Shown in pieces: positions 24,980-33,483 of a DNA stretch of 63,488 nucleotides (the first letter of the stretch is position 1; each line of letters opens with the position of its first letter). A program made the position numbers and the translations under genes. Source of the stretch: Pelagibacterales bacterium SAG-MED01. GTDB lineage: Bacteria; Pseudomonadota; Alphaproteobacteria; Pelagibacterales; Pelagibacteraceae. A model generated the notes under the pieces. The model worked only from the letters and a program-made list of their open reading frames with translations. It made no database searches and was not told the origin of the DNA. Where the stretch lies: the NCBI GenBank assembly GCA_014654455.1, contig JACWCY010000003.1:91279-154766 (forward strand), in the 5' to 3' direction.

Positions 24980-25972
24980 TTAACCACCAGTTGTAGATAA
25001 GTTTTTCATTAATCCAGTTTCTCCAAGTTCTAGGTAATGAGACTCTTTTTTAAAGTTTAATTGTTTAGAAATTAAATCTTTTAATTCTTTTAACTGCTCA
25101 TCTTTTTGCATTAGGTGTCTAATATTTATTCCAGTATTTCCAAATAAACACAATCTCAAATCACCTTTTGCAGTTATTCTCAATCTATTGCAACTTTTGC
25201 AAAAATCTTTTGAGTAAGGAGCAATCACTCCAAATTTCCCTTTGAATTCTGGATTTAGATAATTTTTTGAAGGCCCTGCGTCTCTTCCCAAAGTTTGAAA
25301 TATCCAATTATTTTTATTCAAATAATCTACAAATTTATTAGCGGGCACATGATACTTATTAAAGTAGTCTAGGTTGTCTCCTGTCTGCATTAATTCTATG
25401 TATCTAAAATCAATTTCATTATGTTTAATAAAGTTTGCCCATTGATCAAAATCTTTTTTGTTATCATTAATACCTTTTAATAAAACAGCATTAATTTTTA
25501 TATTTTTAAAATTGAGTTTTTGTAAATTTTCAATCCCCTTTAGTATTTCTGGAAGTCGGTCATGACCTGTAATATCTTTAAAAGTTTCTCTATTCAAACT
25601 ATCGATACTAATATTAATTCCATCTAAAGTACTATCTTTAATCTGTGAAGCAATCTTATCAAGATGATAGCCATTAGTAGTAATTACTGTTTTTTTTATT
25701 CCAGAATTATTTTTAAGGATCTTAATTATATCAAAAAAATCTTTTCTTACTGTAGGTTCTCCACCAGTTAATCTAATTTTGCAAACTCCTAATTCAGACA
25801 AGGCTTTAGCTAGTCTTCCAATTTCCTCTTTTGTTATGAAAGTTCGATTGTCACTTTTATCTATTTGGTAGCCATTAGGTAGGCAATAACCACATTTAAA
25901 ATTACATACATCTGTAATTGATAATCTAATGTAAGGAAAAGATCGTCCAAAACTGTCTCTAAGTATTTTCAT
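24980..25972 (-). CDS. moaA: GTP 3',8-cyclase MoaA (radical SAM)
   Basis: First step of molybdopterin synthesis. The radical-SAM cluster cysteines are Cys23, Cys27 and Cys30 (CNFKCGYC); the C-terminal substrate cluster is Cys258, Cys261 and Cys275; the C-terminus is the required Gly-Gly. I chose ATG 25972 (330 residues, as in E. coli). A longer frame to 26029 would add 19 residues rich in Tyr, Cys and Ile that do not fit the family and would overlap the divergent PhyH gene. First gene of the minus-strand moa operon. Confidence 0.95.
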   Translation of the reverse strand: MKILRDSFGRSFPYIRLSITDVCNFKCGYCLPNGYQIDKSDNRTFITKEEIGRLAKALSELGVCKIRLTGGEPTVRKDFFDIIKILKNNSGIKKTVITTNGYHLDKIASQIKDSTLDGINISIDSLNRETFKDITGHDRLPEILKGIENLQKLNFKNIKINAVLLKGINDNKKDFDQWANFIKHNEIDFRYIELMQTGDNLDYFNKYHVPANKFVDYLNKNNWIFQTLGRDAGPSKNYLNPEFKGKFGVIAPYSKDFCKSCNRLRITAKGDLRLCLFGNTGINIRHLMQKDEQLKELKDLISKQLNFKKESHYLELGETGLMKNLSTTGG

Positions 25973-26010
25973 ATATATAATTTTATAATATATTCTAATA
26001 CAAAAATAGC

Positions 26011-26847
26011 ATGAATAAAATTCTCTCAAAAGATGAAATTGATCAATTTAATGAGGATGGCGCTGTATTTCTAAAAAATAAATTTGATATTAGTTGGATA
26101 AATAAACTTCAAAAAGGAATTGAGAGAGACATTAAGAGCCCAAGCCCTAGATTTAAATCTCATACTATTCAAAAAGGTATTCCTGCTTATTTAGAGGATT
26201 ACTGGACTTGGCATTTAGTTCCTGAATTTAAGGATTTTGTTTATAATTCTCCTTATGCACAAATAGCATCAGAGTTAATGTCCGCAAAAAAAATTAATTT
26301 AGTAATGGATAATTGGTTTTTAAGAGAAGCAGGCTCTAAATCATCTACTCCATTTCATCACGATATAAGTTATTTTGATATGGACGGCACTATGTGTGTT
26401 CTATGGTTACCTCTACAACCTACTAAAAAAAATGAAGGAGTCGTTTGGGTTAAAGGATCACACTTATGGAATAAATTGTTTTTGAGAGTTTTATTCAAAG
26501 ATGGGCACAAAGTCGAAGGTAATGAGTGTGTAGTGAATGGAAAAAAATATGAGTTACCACCAGATATATTAGGAAACAAAGATAAATATGAATTTTTACA
26601 GTGGGATTGTGAATTAGGTGATGCAATTATTTTTGATATGAGAACTCTTCATGGAACTTTAAGTGAAAATATTCCAAACAAAACTTTAAGTCGTTATACT
26701 TTACGAGTTGCTAAAGAAGATTCAAAAATAAGTTATGATGGAGATTGGACAAGCTTTAATTATAGAAAAGCAATGCAAGAGGCTGGATATAAGAATGGTG
26801 ATCCAGTAGATGGAGAAATGTTTCCTACTTTATACAAAAATAATTAA
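26011..26847 (+). CDS. Phytanoyl-CoA dioxygenase (PhyH) family oxygenase
   Basis: Non-heme Fe(II)/2-oxoglutarate oxygenase of 278 residues. The first iron ligands are in PFHHDISYFD (His and Asp, the HxD motif) and the third in MRTLHGTLSENI. DNWFLREAGSKS precedes them, as in other PhyH proteins. SAR11 genomes are rich in such enzymes; substrates are mostly unknown (ectoine, phosphonates or lipids in studied members). It diverges from moaA with 38 bases between, and ends in a hairpin shared with the convergent GYD gene. Confidence 0.85.
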   Translation: MNKILSKDEIDQFNEDGAVFLKNKFDISWINKLQKGIERDIKSPSPRFKSHTIQKGIPAYLEDYWTWHLVPEFKDFVYNSPYAQIASELMSAKKINLVMDNWFLREAGSKSSTPFHHDISYFDMDGTMCVLWLPLQPTKKNEGVVWVKGSHLWNKLFLRVLFKDGHKVEGNECVVNGKKYELPPDILGNKDKYEFLQWDCELGDAIIFDMRTLHGTLSENIPNKTLSRYTLRVAKEDSKISYDGDWTSFNYRKAMQEAGYKNGDPVDGEMFPTLYKNN

Positions 26848-26876
26848 CTTCCAACTAGATCAGTCAGAAGTTAATT
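26842..26876. terminator. Bidirectional terminator-like hairpin
   Basis: AATTAACTTC (26842-26851) and GAAGTTAATT (26867-26876) form a perfect 10-bp stem with a 15-base loop that can fold further (ACT/AGT). It lies between the convergent PhyH and GYD genes; the PhyH stop codon is inside the left arm. There is no long U run on either strand, so it may act as a weak terminator or 3'-end stabiliser for both transcripts. Confidence 0.55.
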
Positions 26877-26884
26877 ATATAGTA

Positions 26885-27208
26885 TTATTTACCTACCGGT
26901 CTGTAAGATGCAGCAGCTTTAGATGCAATTTCAGCAGCTTTATTAAAATCAACTGACTCCATTATACTCATGTCTTTAATGGTACCTGTTGCTTCCATAA
27001 GCATCTTCATTCCTGCAGCGGTTTCAAAATTTGAACCTTCAACAATAGCTATGAAATCATAAGCTCCTCTAAGAGTCATCATTTCAATTAATTTAGCTCC
27101 TGCAGCTTCTGTTATTTTTTTAGCTGCTTCCTGTCTATTATCTGAAGGATTTTTAACAAAACCAGCAAGACCTTGCTCAGTATATCTTCCTAGGACAACA
27201 AATTTCAT
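26885..27208 (-). CDS. GYD domain protein
   Basis: 107-residue protein of the GYD family, a ferredoxin-like alpha/beta fold with no established function. The family-type segments are MKFVVLGRYTEQGLAG, LRGAYDFIAIVEG (a variant of the GxYD motif that names the family) and a C-terminal EAT-rich helix. It has a strong AGGAGG Shine-Dalgarno and its own divergent promoter region of 92 bases shared with the aldehyde dehydrogenase. Small regulators or monooxygenase-like domains share this fold. Confidence 0.8.
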   Translation of the reverse strand: MKFVVLGRYTEQGLAGFVKNPSDNRQEAAKKITEAAGAKLIEMMTLRGAYDFIAIVEGSNFETAAGMKMLMEATGTIKDMSIMESVDFNKAAEIASKAAASYRPVGK

Positions 27209-27300
27209 AGGACCTCCTTTATTTAATTTGAAACATTAAACCATATTTGATAAAAAATTTCTGGATTAAATTATTTACTCAACTTCAAGTTTAGCAAATT

Positions 27301-28743
27301 ATGTACGAAAAATTTGGACAATTTATTGATGGCAATTGGTCACCCTCATCAAATGGTGAAACTTATGAAGTTATCAATCCTGCAACAGAGGAAGTTTTGG
27401 GCAAAGCTTCTAAAGCATCAGTAGAGGATGTTGATAGAGCGTTAAAATCTGCTGAAAAAGGGTTACAAGTTTGGAAAAAAACTGCACCTTGGCAAAGAGC
27501 TTACATTATAAGAAAAATTGCGGACAAGATTAGAGAAAAACAAGATGTGCTTGCGAAATGGATGACACTTGAAGTTGGCAAACCCTTAGCTGAAGCAAAA
27601 GGTGAAATAGGTGGAGCAGCAGATATTTTTGAATGGAATGCTGAAGAAACAAAAAGAATTTATGGTCAAACTGTTGAAAGTAGATTTGAGGATACAAGAG
27701 TTCATGTTTACTATCAGCCAGTTGGAGTGGTTGCTGCATTGTCTCCTTGGAATTTTCCAGCAGTATTGTCAGCAAGAAAAATTTCAACAGCTTTAGCAGC
27801 AGGCTGTTCGGTTATTATAAAACCAGACGTGATTACTCCAGGTGTTGTAATGGAGATGGTAGATATCTGCAAAGAGTGTGGGGTACCCCCAGGAGTAGTT
27901 AATCTTTTATCAGGAGATCCACCTAGTATTGCTCAACAATTAATTGCTTCTGATATAGTTAAAAAAATTTCTATTACAGGTTCATCGCGTGTTGGAAAAC
28001 TAATATTAAAACAAGCAGCAGATAAAGTTCAAAGAGTAACTATGGAGCTGTCTGGTCATTCACCTTTTATTGTTTTTGATGATGCGGATATAAAAAAAGC
28101 TGCTGATATGGCAATTGCTGCAAAGTTTAGAAATAATGGACAAGTATGTATTTCACCTAATAGATTTTATATTCATGAAAGCAAAAAGGATGAGTTTGTA
28201 AATTTGTTCGTGGATAAAACAAAAAAACTTAAAATTGGAAATGGTATGGATGCCGATACTCAATTAGGTCCACTCACAACAGAAAAAAGATTAAATGAGA
28301 TTGAAGAATTAGTTGAAAAAACAAAACAAGAGGGTGCAAAAGTTTTATTAGGAGGAAAAAGACCAGCAGGTTTTAATAAAGGTTTTTTCTATGAACCAAC
28401 TATATTTGATGATGTAAAAGATAATTTTACTATAATGAAACAAGAACCTTTTGGACCTTTAGTGCCAATGCTTTCTTTCAAATCTTTTGATGAGGTTATT
28501 GAAAGAGCTAATAATCATGAGCTTGGTTTATGTAGCTATGTGTGTACTAATTCAATGGAGAGAGCTCATTTAGCTTCAGAACAATTAGAAACTGGATCAG
28601 TGGCAGTAAATACAGGAGTTGTAGCAATAGCAGAGGCACCTTTTGGAGGCATTAAACAAAGTGGCTATGGAAGAGAGGGTGGGTCTAATGCTATTAAAGA
28701 TTATCTGAATGTTAAATATACTCACTTAGGAATCAAAGGTTAA
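27301..28743 (+). CDS. NAD(P)-dependent aldehyde dehydrogenase (SSADH-like)
   Basis: Oxidises an aldehyde to the acid. The 480 residues carry the whole ALDH superfamily set: SPWNFP (148-153), the catalytic Glu249 in TMELSGHSP, nucleophile Cys283 in NNGQVCISP, and the late PFGGIKQSGYGREGG. The cofactor loop reads KPDVITP, lacking the Glu found in many NAD-dependent members (KPxExTP), which may affect cofactor preference. Succinate-semialdehyde or glycolaldehyde/betaine-type aldehydes are possible substrates. Precedes ccdA by 11 bases. Confidence 0.88.
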   Translation: MYEKFGQFIDGNWSPSSNGETYEVINPATEEVLGKASKASVEDVDRALKSAEKGLQVWKKTAPWQRAYIIRKIADKIREKQDVLAKWMTLEVGKPLAEAKGEIGGAADIFEWNAEETKRIYGQTVESRFEDTRVHVYYQPVGVVAALSPWNFPAVLSARKISTALAAGCSVIIKPDVITPGVVMEMVDICKECGVPPGVVNLLSGDPPSIAQQLIASDIVKKISITGSSRVGKLILKQAADKVQRVTMELSGHSPFIVFDDADIKKAADMAIAAKFRNNGQVCISPNRFYIHESKKDEFVNLFVDKTKKLKIGNGMDADTQLGPLTTEKRLNEIEELVEKTKQEGAKVLLGGKRPAGFNKGFFYEPTIFDDVKDNFTIMKQEPFGPLVPMLSFKSFDEVIERANNHELGLCSYVCTNSMERAHLASEQLETGSVAVNTGVVAIAEAPFGGIKQSGYGREGGSNAIKDYLNVKYTHLGIKG

Positions 28744-28754
28744 TCTAAATTACA

Positions 28755-29462
28755 ATGTTTGAATTAATTATTGCTTTTGGAGCGGGTTTAATAAGTTTTT
28801 TATCTCCTTGTGTTCTACCATTAATACCCGGATATATATCATATATTTCTGGTAGTTCTTTGAATGAGTTAATTGAAAAAAAGAAAGTAAATTTAACTCC
28901 AATAGTTTTATTTACACTAGGGTTTTCACTTGTATTTATAATCTTTGGTGCCGCCTCAACTTTTTTAGGACAAGTGCTTCTTCAAAATTCTTATGAACTA
29001 AGAATAGCAGCTGGATTATTAATAGTTATTCTTTCTCTTCACATTATTGGAATAATAAATCTCAAATTTTTAAATTATGAAAAAAGAATTCAGACAAATT
29101 CAAATACTAATTTTTACAGCCCTGTATTAATTGGTATGGCTTTTGCTTTTGGGTGGACACCATGCATTGGTCCTATTTTAGGTTCAATTTTAGTTTTAGC
29201 AGCTACCGAGGAAAGTATTAACAAAGGAATTTTACTTTTAATTTTTTATTCGCTAGGATTAGCCCTACCATTTATTTTATCAGGGTATTTAATACAAAAA
29301 TTTCTTATATTTTCCAAAAATTTTAAGAAGAATATTAATTTAGTATCTAAAATAGGTGGATTTATTCTATTAATTACAGGTGTTTTAATATTAACTAACC
29401 AATTACAAGCTTTGGGATATTATTTGTTAAATATTTTACCATTCTTGCAAAATTTTGGATAA
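28755..29462 (+). CDS. ccdA: CcdA-type thiol electron transporter
   Basis: Carries reducing equivalents from cytoplasmic thioredoxin across the inner membrane, usually for cytochrome c maturation or periplasmic disulfide reduction. The 235 residues have six hydrophobic helices with the paired redox cysteines in FLSPCVLPLIPGYISYISG (helix 1) and GWTPCIGPILGSIL (helix 4). Length matches CcdA and not the larger DsbD. MsrPQ nearby is also an envelope redox system, but no operon link is seen. Confidence 0.92.
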   Translation: MFELIIAFGAGLISFLSPCVLPLIPGYISYISGSSLNELIEKKKVNLTPIVLFTLGFSLVFIIFGAASTFLGQVLLQNSYELRIAAGLLIVILSLHIIGIINLKFLNYEKRIQTNSNTNFYSPVLIGMAFAFGWTPCIGPILGSILVLAATEESINKGILLLIFYSLGLALPFILSGYLIQKFLIFSKNFKKNINLVSKIGGFILLITGVLILTNQLQALGYYLLNILPFLQNFG

Positions 29463-29469
29463 ATAAATT

Positions 29470-30051
29470 ATGAAAATTTATCAAATAGATTCGAGTGCTA
29501 GAAAGCAAGGTTCAACTTCGAGAGCTTTAGCAAAAAAACTATTAGATAAGATTAAAAAACCAGATGACGAAGTCATATACAGAGATCTTGATGATGAAAT
29601 GGTTTTTGTATCTGGACTAACAGAGTCTGGAATGAAAATTGAAAAAAAAGATCAAACAGAACATCATAAAAAAATGTTTGAACTTTCAGATACTTTGGTC
29701 AAAGAACTTAAAGAAAGTGATGTAATAATAATTTCAGCCCCAATATATAATTATGGACCTCCAGCTACACTCAAAGCTTGGTCAGATTTAGCTGCAAGAG
29801 TTGGAGAAACTTTTAGATTTAAACCTAATGGTAGAAGAGAAGGTTTATTAAAAAATAAAAGAGCGTACTTGGTAATTACCTCAGGAGGAACAAAACTAAA
29901 TAGTAGTGAGGATTTTCTTACCCCATGGTTAAAATTTATTTTGAATTTTTTTGGAATTGATAAAATTGATATTATTTGTGCAGATCAAATGGCTTTAGAT
30001 TATAAAAAATCAATTGAAGATGCTGAAAAACAAATTGAAAATATTCGTTAA
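29470..30051 (+). CDS. Flavodoxin-fold NAD(P)H oxidoreductase (AzoR-like)
   Basis: FMN-dependent quinone/azo-type reductase of 193 residues. The flavodoxin-like phosphate loop is IDSSARKQGSTSRALAKKLL near the N-terminus, and the flavin-contact segments are APIYNYGPPATLKAWSDLAARVGETF and LVITSGGTK. The physiological substrate is probably a quinone. It lies seven bases after ccdA and overlaps the convergent dioxygenase by four bases. Confidence 0.85.
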   Translation: MKIYQIDSSARKQGSTSRALAKKLLDKIKKPDDEVIYRDLDDEMVFVSGLTESGMKIEKKDQTEHHKKMFELSDTLVKELKESDVIIISAPIYNYGPPATLKAWSDLAARVGETFRFKPNGRREGLLKNKRAYLVITSGGTKLNSSEDFLTPWLKFILNFFGIDKIDIICADQMALDYKKSIEDAEKQIENIR

Positions 30052-31148
30052 ATATTCAATTTTCTTTTTAAATGTTTAAGTTTACCTTCAGTGCTATCGT
30101 AATCTATATAACAACCTTGTAAAAAACGATTTCCTTCGTTTGCATCATAAGCTGTTCTACCGTGAAGTAATCTATAGTTATCCATCATTAATAGATCACC
30201 AGATGAAAGTTTAAACTCAATTTTAAATTTATCCGAGTTGTATAATTCTGATATTTTTTTTCGAGCTGAGTAGTATAATTCTAATTTATCTTTATCTATT
30301 AAAGGAACGAAATCTAATCTTGGGCTAAATCTTACCTGTTTAAAATTCCCATTATCATCTAGTTTAATCATTTCTGCCCAATCTTCTAAAACTACAGTTT
30401 GATCCATAAATTGAAATCTAACTTTAATTTCTGTTAAAATTTTATGATAGTTAGGGAAATCTTTTTTAAGTTTTTGTGTAACGGTAAAACCATCAACTAA
30501 AGTAGAAAAACCTCCGCTCACCTCATTTTCAATGCAATGTAACATTTGAATACATGGTACGGGATTTCTATAAGGATTATCCGTATGTGGAGCCAGTGGT
30601 AATGAAGTATAAGCTAAATCATTAGGATTTGGTTTTGATTTTACATCAAAAAACTCACCAAAATTTGTTCTTCTAATACTTCCAATAGAGTTTGCAAAAT
30701 TTACTATAAAATTATCTCTCGTAGGAACTTTTTTGAATATAACAAAGCCATATTGATAGAAACTAACTAAAGCATCATACATTTCTTTTTCTTCAAAAAA
30801 ATTATCCTTAAATTCAAAATTTTTAAAATCTTTTAATGAAGAATCCCACTTTATTTTTTTTATGTATTTAACTTCATTAATATTTGAAAACTCTTTAAGA
30901 ATATTTTGAATTGTTAATTTAGTGCATGCGCCATCATTAAATGTTACTTCCAAAAAATCCTTTGATAAATTTAAGTTATCTATTTTTATATTTTCTTTAA
31001 GTTTTGTTGGGTCAAATAATCGTTGCTGAGATCCTTTATCAATAAATTTATCACCATTTATTCTCTCTCTAAGCCAAAAAGGATGAATTTCTTTTCTTAA
31101 TCCTTGATTTTCAAAAAATACTTTTTTGTCTTTTAATTCAATTTTCAT
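30048..31148 (-). CDS. TauD/GBBH-family 2-oxoglutarate dioxygenase
   Basis: 366 residues with a short N-terminal DUF971/GBBH_N domain (HPFWLRERI, about 22-30) and a C-terminal TauD domain. Iron ligands are His188 and Asp190 in APHTDNPYRNP, with the distal His in YRLLHGRTAYD. This is the gamma-butyrobetaine hydroxylase branch. The zinc-binding cysteines present in the N-terminal domain of characterised GBBHs are absent here (DKGSQQRLFDP at that place). A quaternary-amine substrate is likely, not certain. Confidence 0.85.
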   Translation of the reverse strand: MKIELKDKKVFFENQGLRKEIHPFWLRERINGDKFIDKGSQQRLFDPTKLKENIKIDNLNLSKDFLEVTFNDGACTKLTIQNILKEFSNINEVKYIKKIKWDSSLKDFKNFEFKDNFFEEKEMYDALVSFYQYGFVIFKKVPTRDNFIVNFANSIGSIRRTNFGEFFDVKSKPNPNDLAYTSLPLAPHTDNPYRNPVPCIQMLHCIENEVSGGFSTLVDGFTVTQKLKKDFPNYHKILTEIKVRFQFMDQTVVLEDWAEMIKLDDNGNFKQVRFSPRLDFVPLIDKDKLELYYSARKKISELYNSDKFKIEFKLSSGDLLMMDNYRLLHGRTAYDANEGNRFLQGCYIDYDSTEGKLKHLKRKLNI

Positions 31149-31213
31149 ACAATTTTAAATCATTATTTAAAATTATGCTTTAATCAATAGTAATTAAATA
31201 GTATTAGTCCCTT

Positions 31214-32020
31214 GTGCTAAAATTAAAATCTTCAGATTATAAAGTTTATTCAAAATTTATTGAAAATTTAGCAAAAAAACTAACTAAATTTTATTTCGTA
31301 AAATTAAATAAACCTTTCAAAGTATCAAATAAATTCAAAGGAAAAGGGTATGATCCAGTCACTAGTGCTGATAAAGCATTTGAAAAATTTATAAGAAAGG
31401 AGATTAAAAAAAAATTTCCTAACCATCAAGTAATAGGAGAAGAATTTGGCCACAAAAAAGCAAAAAGTGATTTTTCTTGGGTGATTGATCCAATTGATGG
31501 AACGAGATCTTTTGTAATAGGTAATCCGACTTGGAGTAATCTAATATCATTAAACTATAAGGGTAATCCCATACTAGGTCTGGCAAATTTTCCAATACTT
31601 AAAAAATTTTATTTTAATACTTCTAATAAAAATGCTTATGTTTCAGAAAATGGTAAGAAAAAAAGATTGAATGTAAATCATAAAGCATCCTTTTCTAGTA
31701 TGAAAATGTCAGCTGCATTTCATGGAGGATTATCATTAAAACAACAAAAAAGAATTCCTCAGATATTAAAACGAATGCAATTTCCTTGCGCAGACGCTCT
31801 AAGCTATTCCCATTTTGCTGAAGGTAAAGTAGATGCAGTCTTACAATGTTCTAATAAAATTTGGGACATTCATCCTTTAATCCCAATAATTAAAGCTGCA
31901 GGAGGAATTGTTAGTAATTGGCGGAACGAAGATGCGATAAAAGCTGGAAATATTATTTGCTCTTCAAATAAAATCATTCACAAAAATTTGTTGAAAATTT
32001 TAAAGCCAGTGGCTAAGTAG
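31214..32020 (+). CDS. hisN: Inositol-monophosphatase-family phosphatase, probably HisN
   Basis: Mg-dependent phosphatase of 268 residues; in alphaproteobacteria such proteins often act as histidinol-phosphate phosphatase. Metal ligands are Glu76/Glu77 in IGEEFG and Asp92/Asp95 in WVIDPIDGTRSF; the third site is in KIWDIHPLIPIIKAAGG. The GTRSF form resembles HisN proteins more than SuhB (GTxNF). Start is GTG at 31214, fitted to the conserved N-terminus. The 3' end overlaps the convergent SMR gene by eight bases. Confidence 0.82.
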   Translation: MLKLKSSDYKVYSKFIENLAKKLTKFYFVKLNKPFKVSNKFKGKGYDPVTSADKAFEKFIRKEIKKKFPNHQVIGEEFGHKKAKSDFSWVIDPIDGTRSFVIGNPTWSNLISLNYKGNPILGLANFPILKKFYFNTSNKNAYVSENGKKKRLNVNHKASFSSMKMSAAFHGGLSLKQQKRIPQILKRMQFPCADALSYSHFAEGKVDAVLQCSNKIWDIHPLIPIIKAAGGIVSNWRNEDAIKAGNIICSSNKIIHKNLLKILKPVAK

Positions 32021-32348
32021 TTTTTCCAAGAGTATTCAGAAGAATTACTCCAATTATTATTAAAGCAATTCCTATGACACCATAAAAATTTGGTATTTGA
32101 TTATATTTAAATATACCAAATAAAGTTATAGCAGTTATTGTCAAACCCCCATAAGTTGCATATGTGAAACCAACTGGAATTACATTCATAGCTTTTGATA
32201 AACAAAAAATGCATGCAACTATTGAAATGATACAAAAAATAGTTGGAGTAACTATTGTAAAACCATTAGTGGATTTTAAAAAACCATTAGCAGATATCCC
32301 AAGAATTATTGCTAATAGTAAAAAAATATATCCCGATAGATTTGTCAT
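32013..32348 (-). CDS. SMR-like four-helix membrane protein, second of pair
   Basis: 111 residues and four hydrophobic helices, length and pattern of the small multidrug resistance family. It is the downstream member of a tandem pair (three-base gap) and is similar to its partner: both have LG-S/A-ANG in helix 1 and PVGFTYA/PVGITYA in the middle. The membrane-embedded Glu essential in EmrE (position 14) is replaced by an aliphatic residue by my alignment. Pairs may form heterodimers. Substrate unknown. Confidence 0.8.
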   Translation of the reverse strand: MTNLSGYIFLLLAIILGISANGFLKSTNGFTIVTPTIFCIISIVACIFCLSKAMNVIPVGFTYATYGGLTITAITLFGIFKYNQIPNFYGVIGIALIIIGVILLNTLGKTT

Positions 32349-32351
32349 AAG

Positions 32352-32687
32352 CTATTCTGTTTTGCCCAGTAAATTTACAATGATCACTCCTGATATAATT
32401 AAAATGAGACCAATGATTGTATAAAAGTCAGGCATTTGATTAAATCTGAATATCCCAACTACAGTTGTAGCAATAATACATAAACCAGCAAAAGATGCGT
32501 AAGTAATGCCCACAGGAATAGTCTTCATAACAATTGATAACGTAAACATACAGCCAACTATTGTTAAAGCAGTAAGTAAACTTGGAATAAATAAAGTAAA
32601 ACCATTAGCACTTTTAGCTAAACCATTTGCAGCTGTTCCTAAAACAACAGCCATTAAAAGAATAATATAGGCGACTGTATTGCTCAC
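32352..32687 (-). CDS. SMR-like four-helix membrane protein, first of pair
   Basis: 111 residues, same length as the following gene and clearly paralogous (ILLMAVVLGTAANGLAKSANGF versus FLLLAIILGISANGFLKSTNGF, differing at scattered positions; shown here only as family evidence). Four helices; TIPVGITYASFAGL corresponds to the SMR signature region around helix 2-3. No acidic residue is seen in helix 1, so proton coupling as in EmrE is doubtful. First of a minus-strand pair. Confidence 0.8.
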   Translation of the reverse strand: MSNTVAYIILLMAVVLGTAANGLAKSANGFTLFIPSLLTALTIVGCMFTLSIVMKTIPVGITYASFAGLCIIATTVVGIFRFNQMPDFYTIIGLILIISGVIIVNLLGKTE

Positions 32688-32702
32688 AATTTAAGAATAT
32701 TA

Positions 32703-32924
32703 TTATTTTGTAATTTTATCTACAAACTTTTTTGCAACTGGACCAACTAATAATGCAGCTGTTATAGCAATTGGAAGTCCAAAAGCCCAAGCTTTTAGGA
32801 ATCTATTAAAGTAACCATTATCCATTCCAGTATTTACATAAGTAATAATTAAGGTCATTAATAAACTCATTCCAAAGCCCATTACTAGTATAAATAAAAG
32901 GTTAGAATACTTTTTAGAAAACAT
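32703..32924 (-). CDS. DUF2798-like small membrane protein
   Basis: 73 residues with two transmembrane helices (about 9-31 and 45-62). The second part FLKAWAFGLPIAITAALLVGPVAKKFVDK follows the DUF2798 pattern, with Trp and two prolines at helix edges. Function is unknown for the family. It follows the TPR gene by seven bases and precedes the SMR pair by fifteen, so co-transcription is likely. Confidence 0.72.
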   Translation of the reverse strand: MFSKKYSNLLFILVMGFGMSLLMTLIITYVNTGMDNGYFNRFLKAWAFGLPIAITAALLVGPVAKKFVDKITK

Positions 32925-32931
32925 TTCTTTT

Positions 32932-33483
32932 TTATATACTTTCTTTTTTTATTTGTAATTGAAGTTTTTCAATCATGATTAATGGTGATTTCATATTTGG
33001 ATGAATTTTGTGGGCCTCAATATAGCTATTAATCGCTTTTTGATAATTATTTAATGCAGTTTGTACTAGTCCCTGACCTGATAAAGCACCAAAATGTCTT
33101 TTTTCAAGCTCAAGGACTTTAGCAATATCAGCTTGAGATAACTCATATTTTCCCATTAAATACAAAACAGTAGCTCTTTTATTCCATGCTTCTGCCCAGT
33201 TAGGATCTAACTTAATTGCTTGAGTGAATGTTTCATAAGCTGACTCAAGTTTATTTTGAGACATATAAAAAGATCCATCAGCCATTAGTGCAGTTAGGCT
33301 ACTCTTCGATGGATGAGTTGTCCATAGTTCCCAAATCTTTGACTCAATTGTTTTGGACTCTTGATAGTCAGTTGTAGATTTTAATTGATTAAGTAATTTA
33401 TCAATTTGTTTTTGATGATTTTCAGCAGCAAAAGAAAAAAAAGAACAAACTAAAAAAATAGAAATATAAAATAGTTGTTTCAC
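32932..33483 (-). CDS. Exported TPR-repeat protein
   Basis: 183 residues with an N-terminal signal peptide (MKQLFYISIFLVCSFFSFAAE) and three or so tetratricopeptide repeats: ADGSFYMSQNKLESAYETFTQAIKLDPNWAEAW (approx. 88-120), NKRATVLYLMGKYELSQADIAKVLEL and GQGLVQTALNNYQKAINSYIEAHKIHP. Probably a periplasmic scaffold for protein-protein contact. The stop of the upstream NTF2-like gene is immediately adjacent. Partner unknown. Confidence 0.8.
   Translation of the reverse strand: MKQLFYISIFLVCSFFSFAAENHQKQIDKLLNQLKSTTDYQESKTIESKIWELWTTHPSKSSLTALMADGSFYMSQNKLESAYETFTQAIKLDPNWAEAWNKRATVLYLMGKYELSQADIAKVLELEKRHFGALSGQGLVQTALNNYQKAINSYIEAHKIHPNMKSPLIMIEKLQLQIKKESI

Noticed and set aside
25973..26029. 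Longer moaA start adding 19 residues
   Set aside because: The extension does not fit the family, overlaps the divergent PhyH start and lacks a ribosome site.
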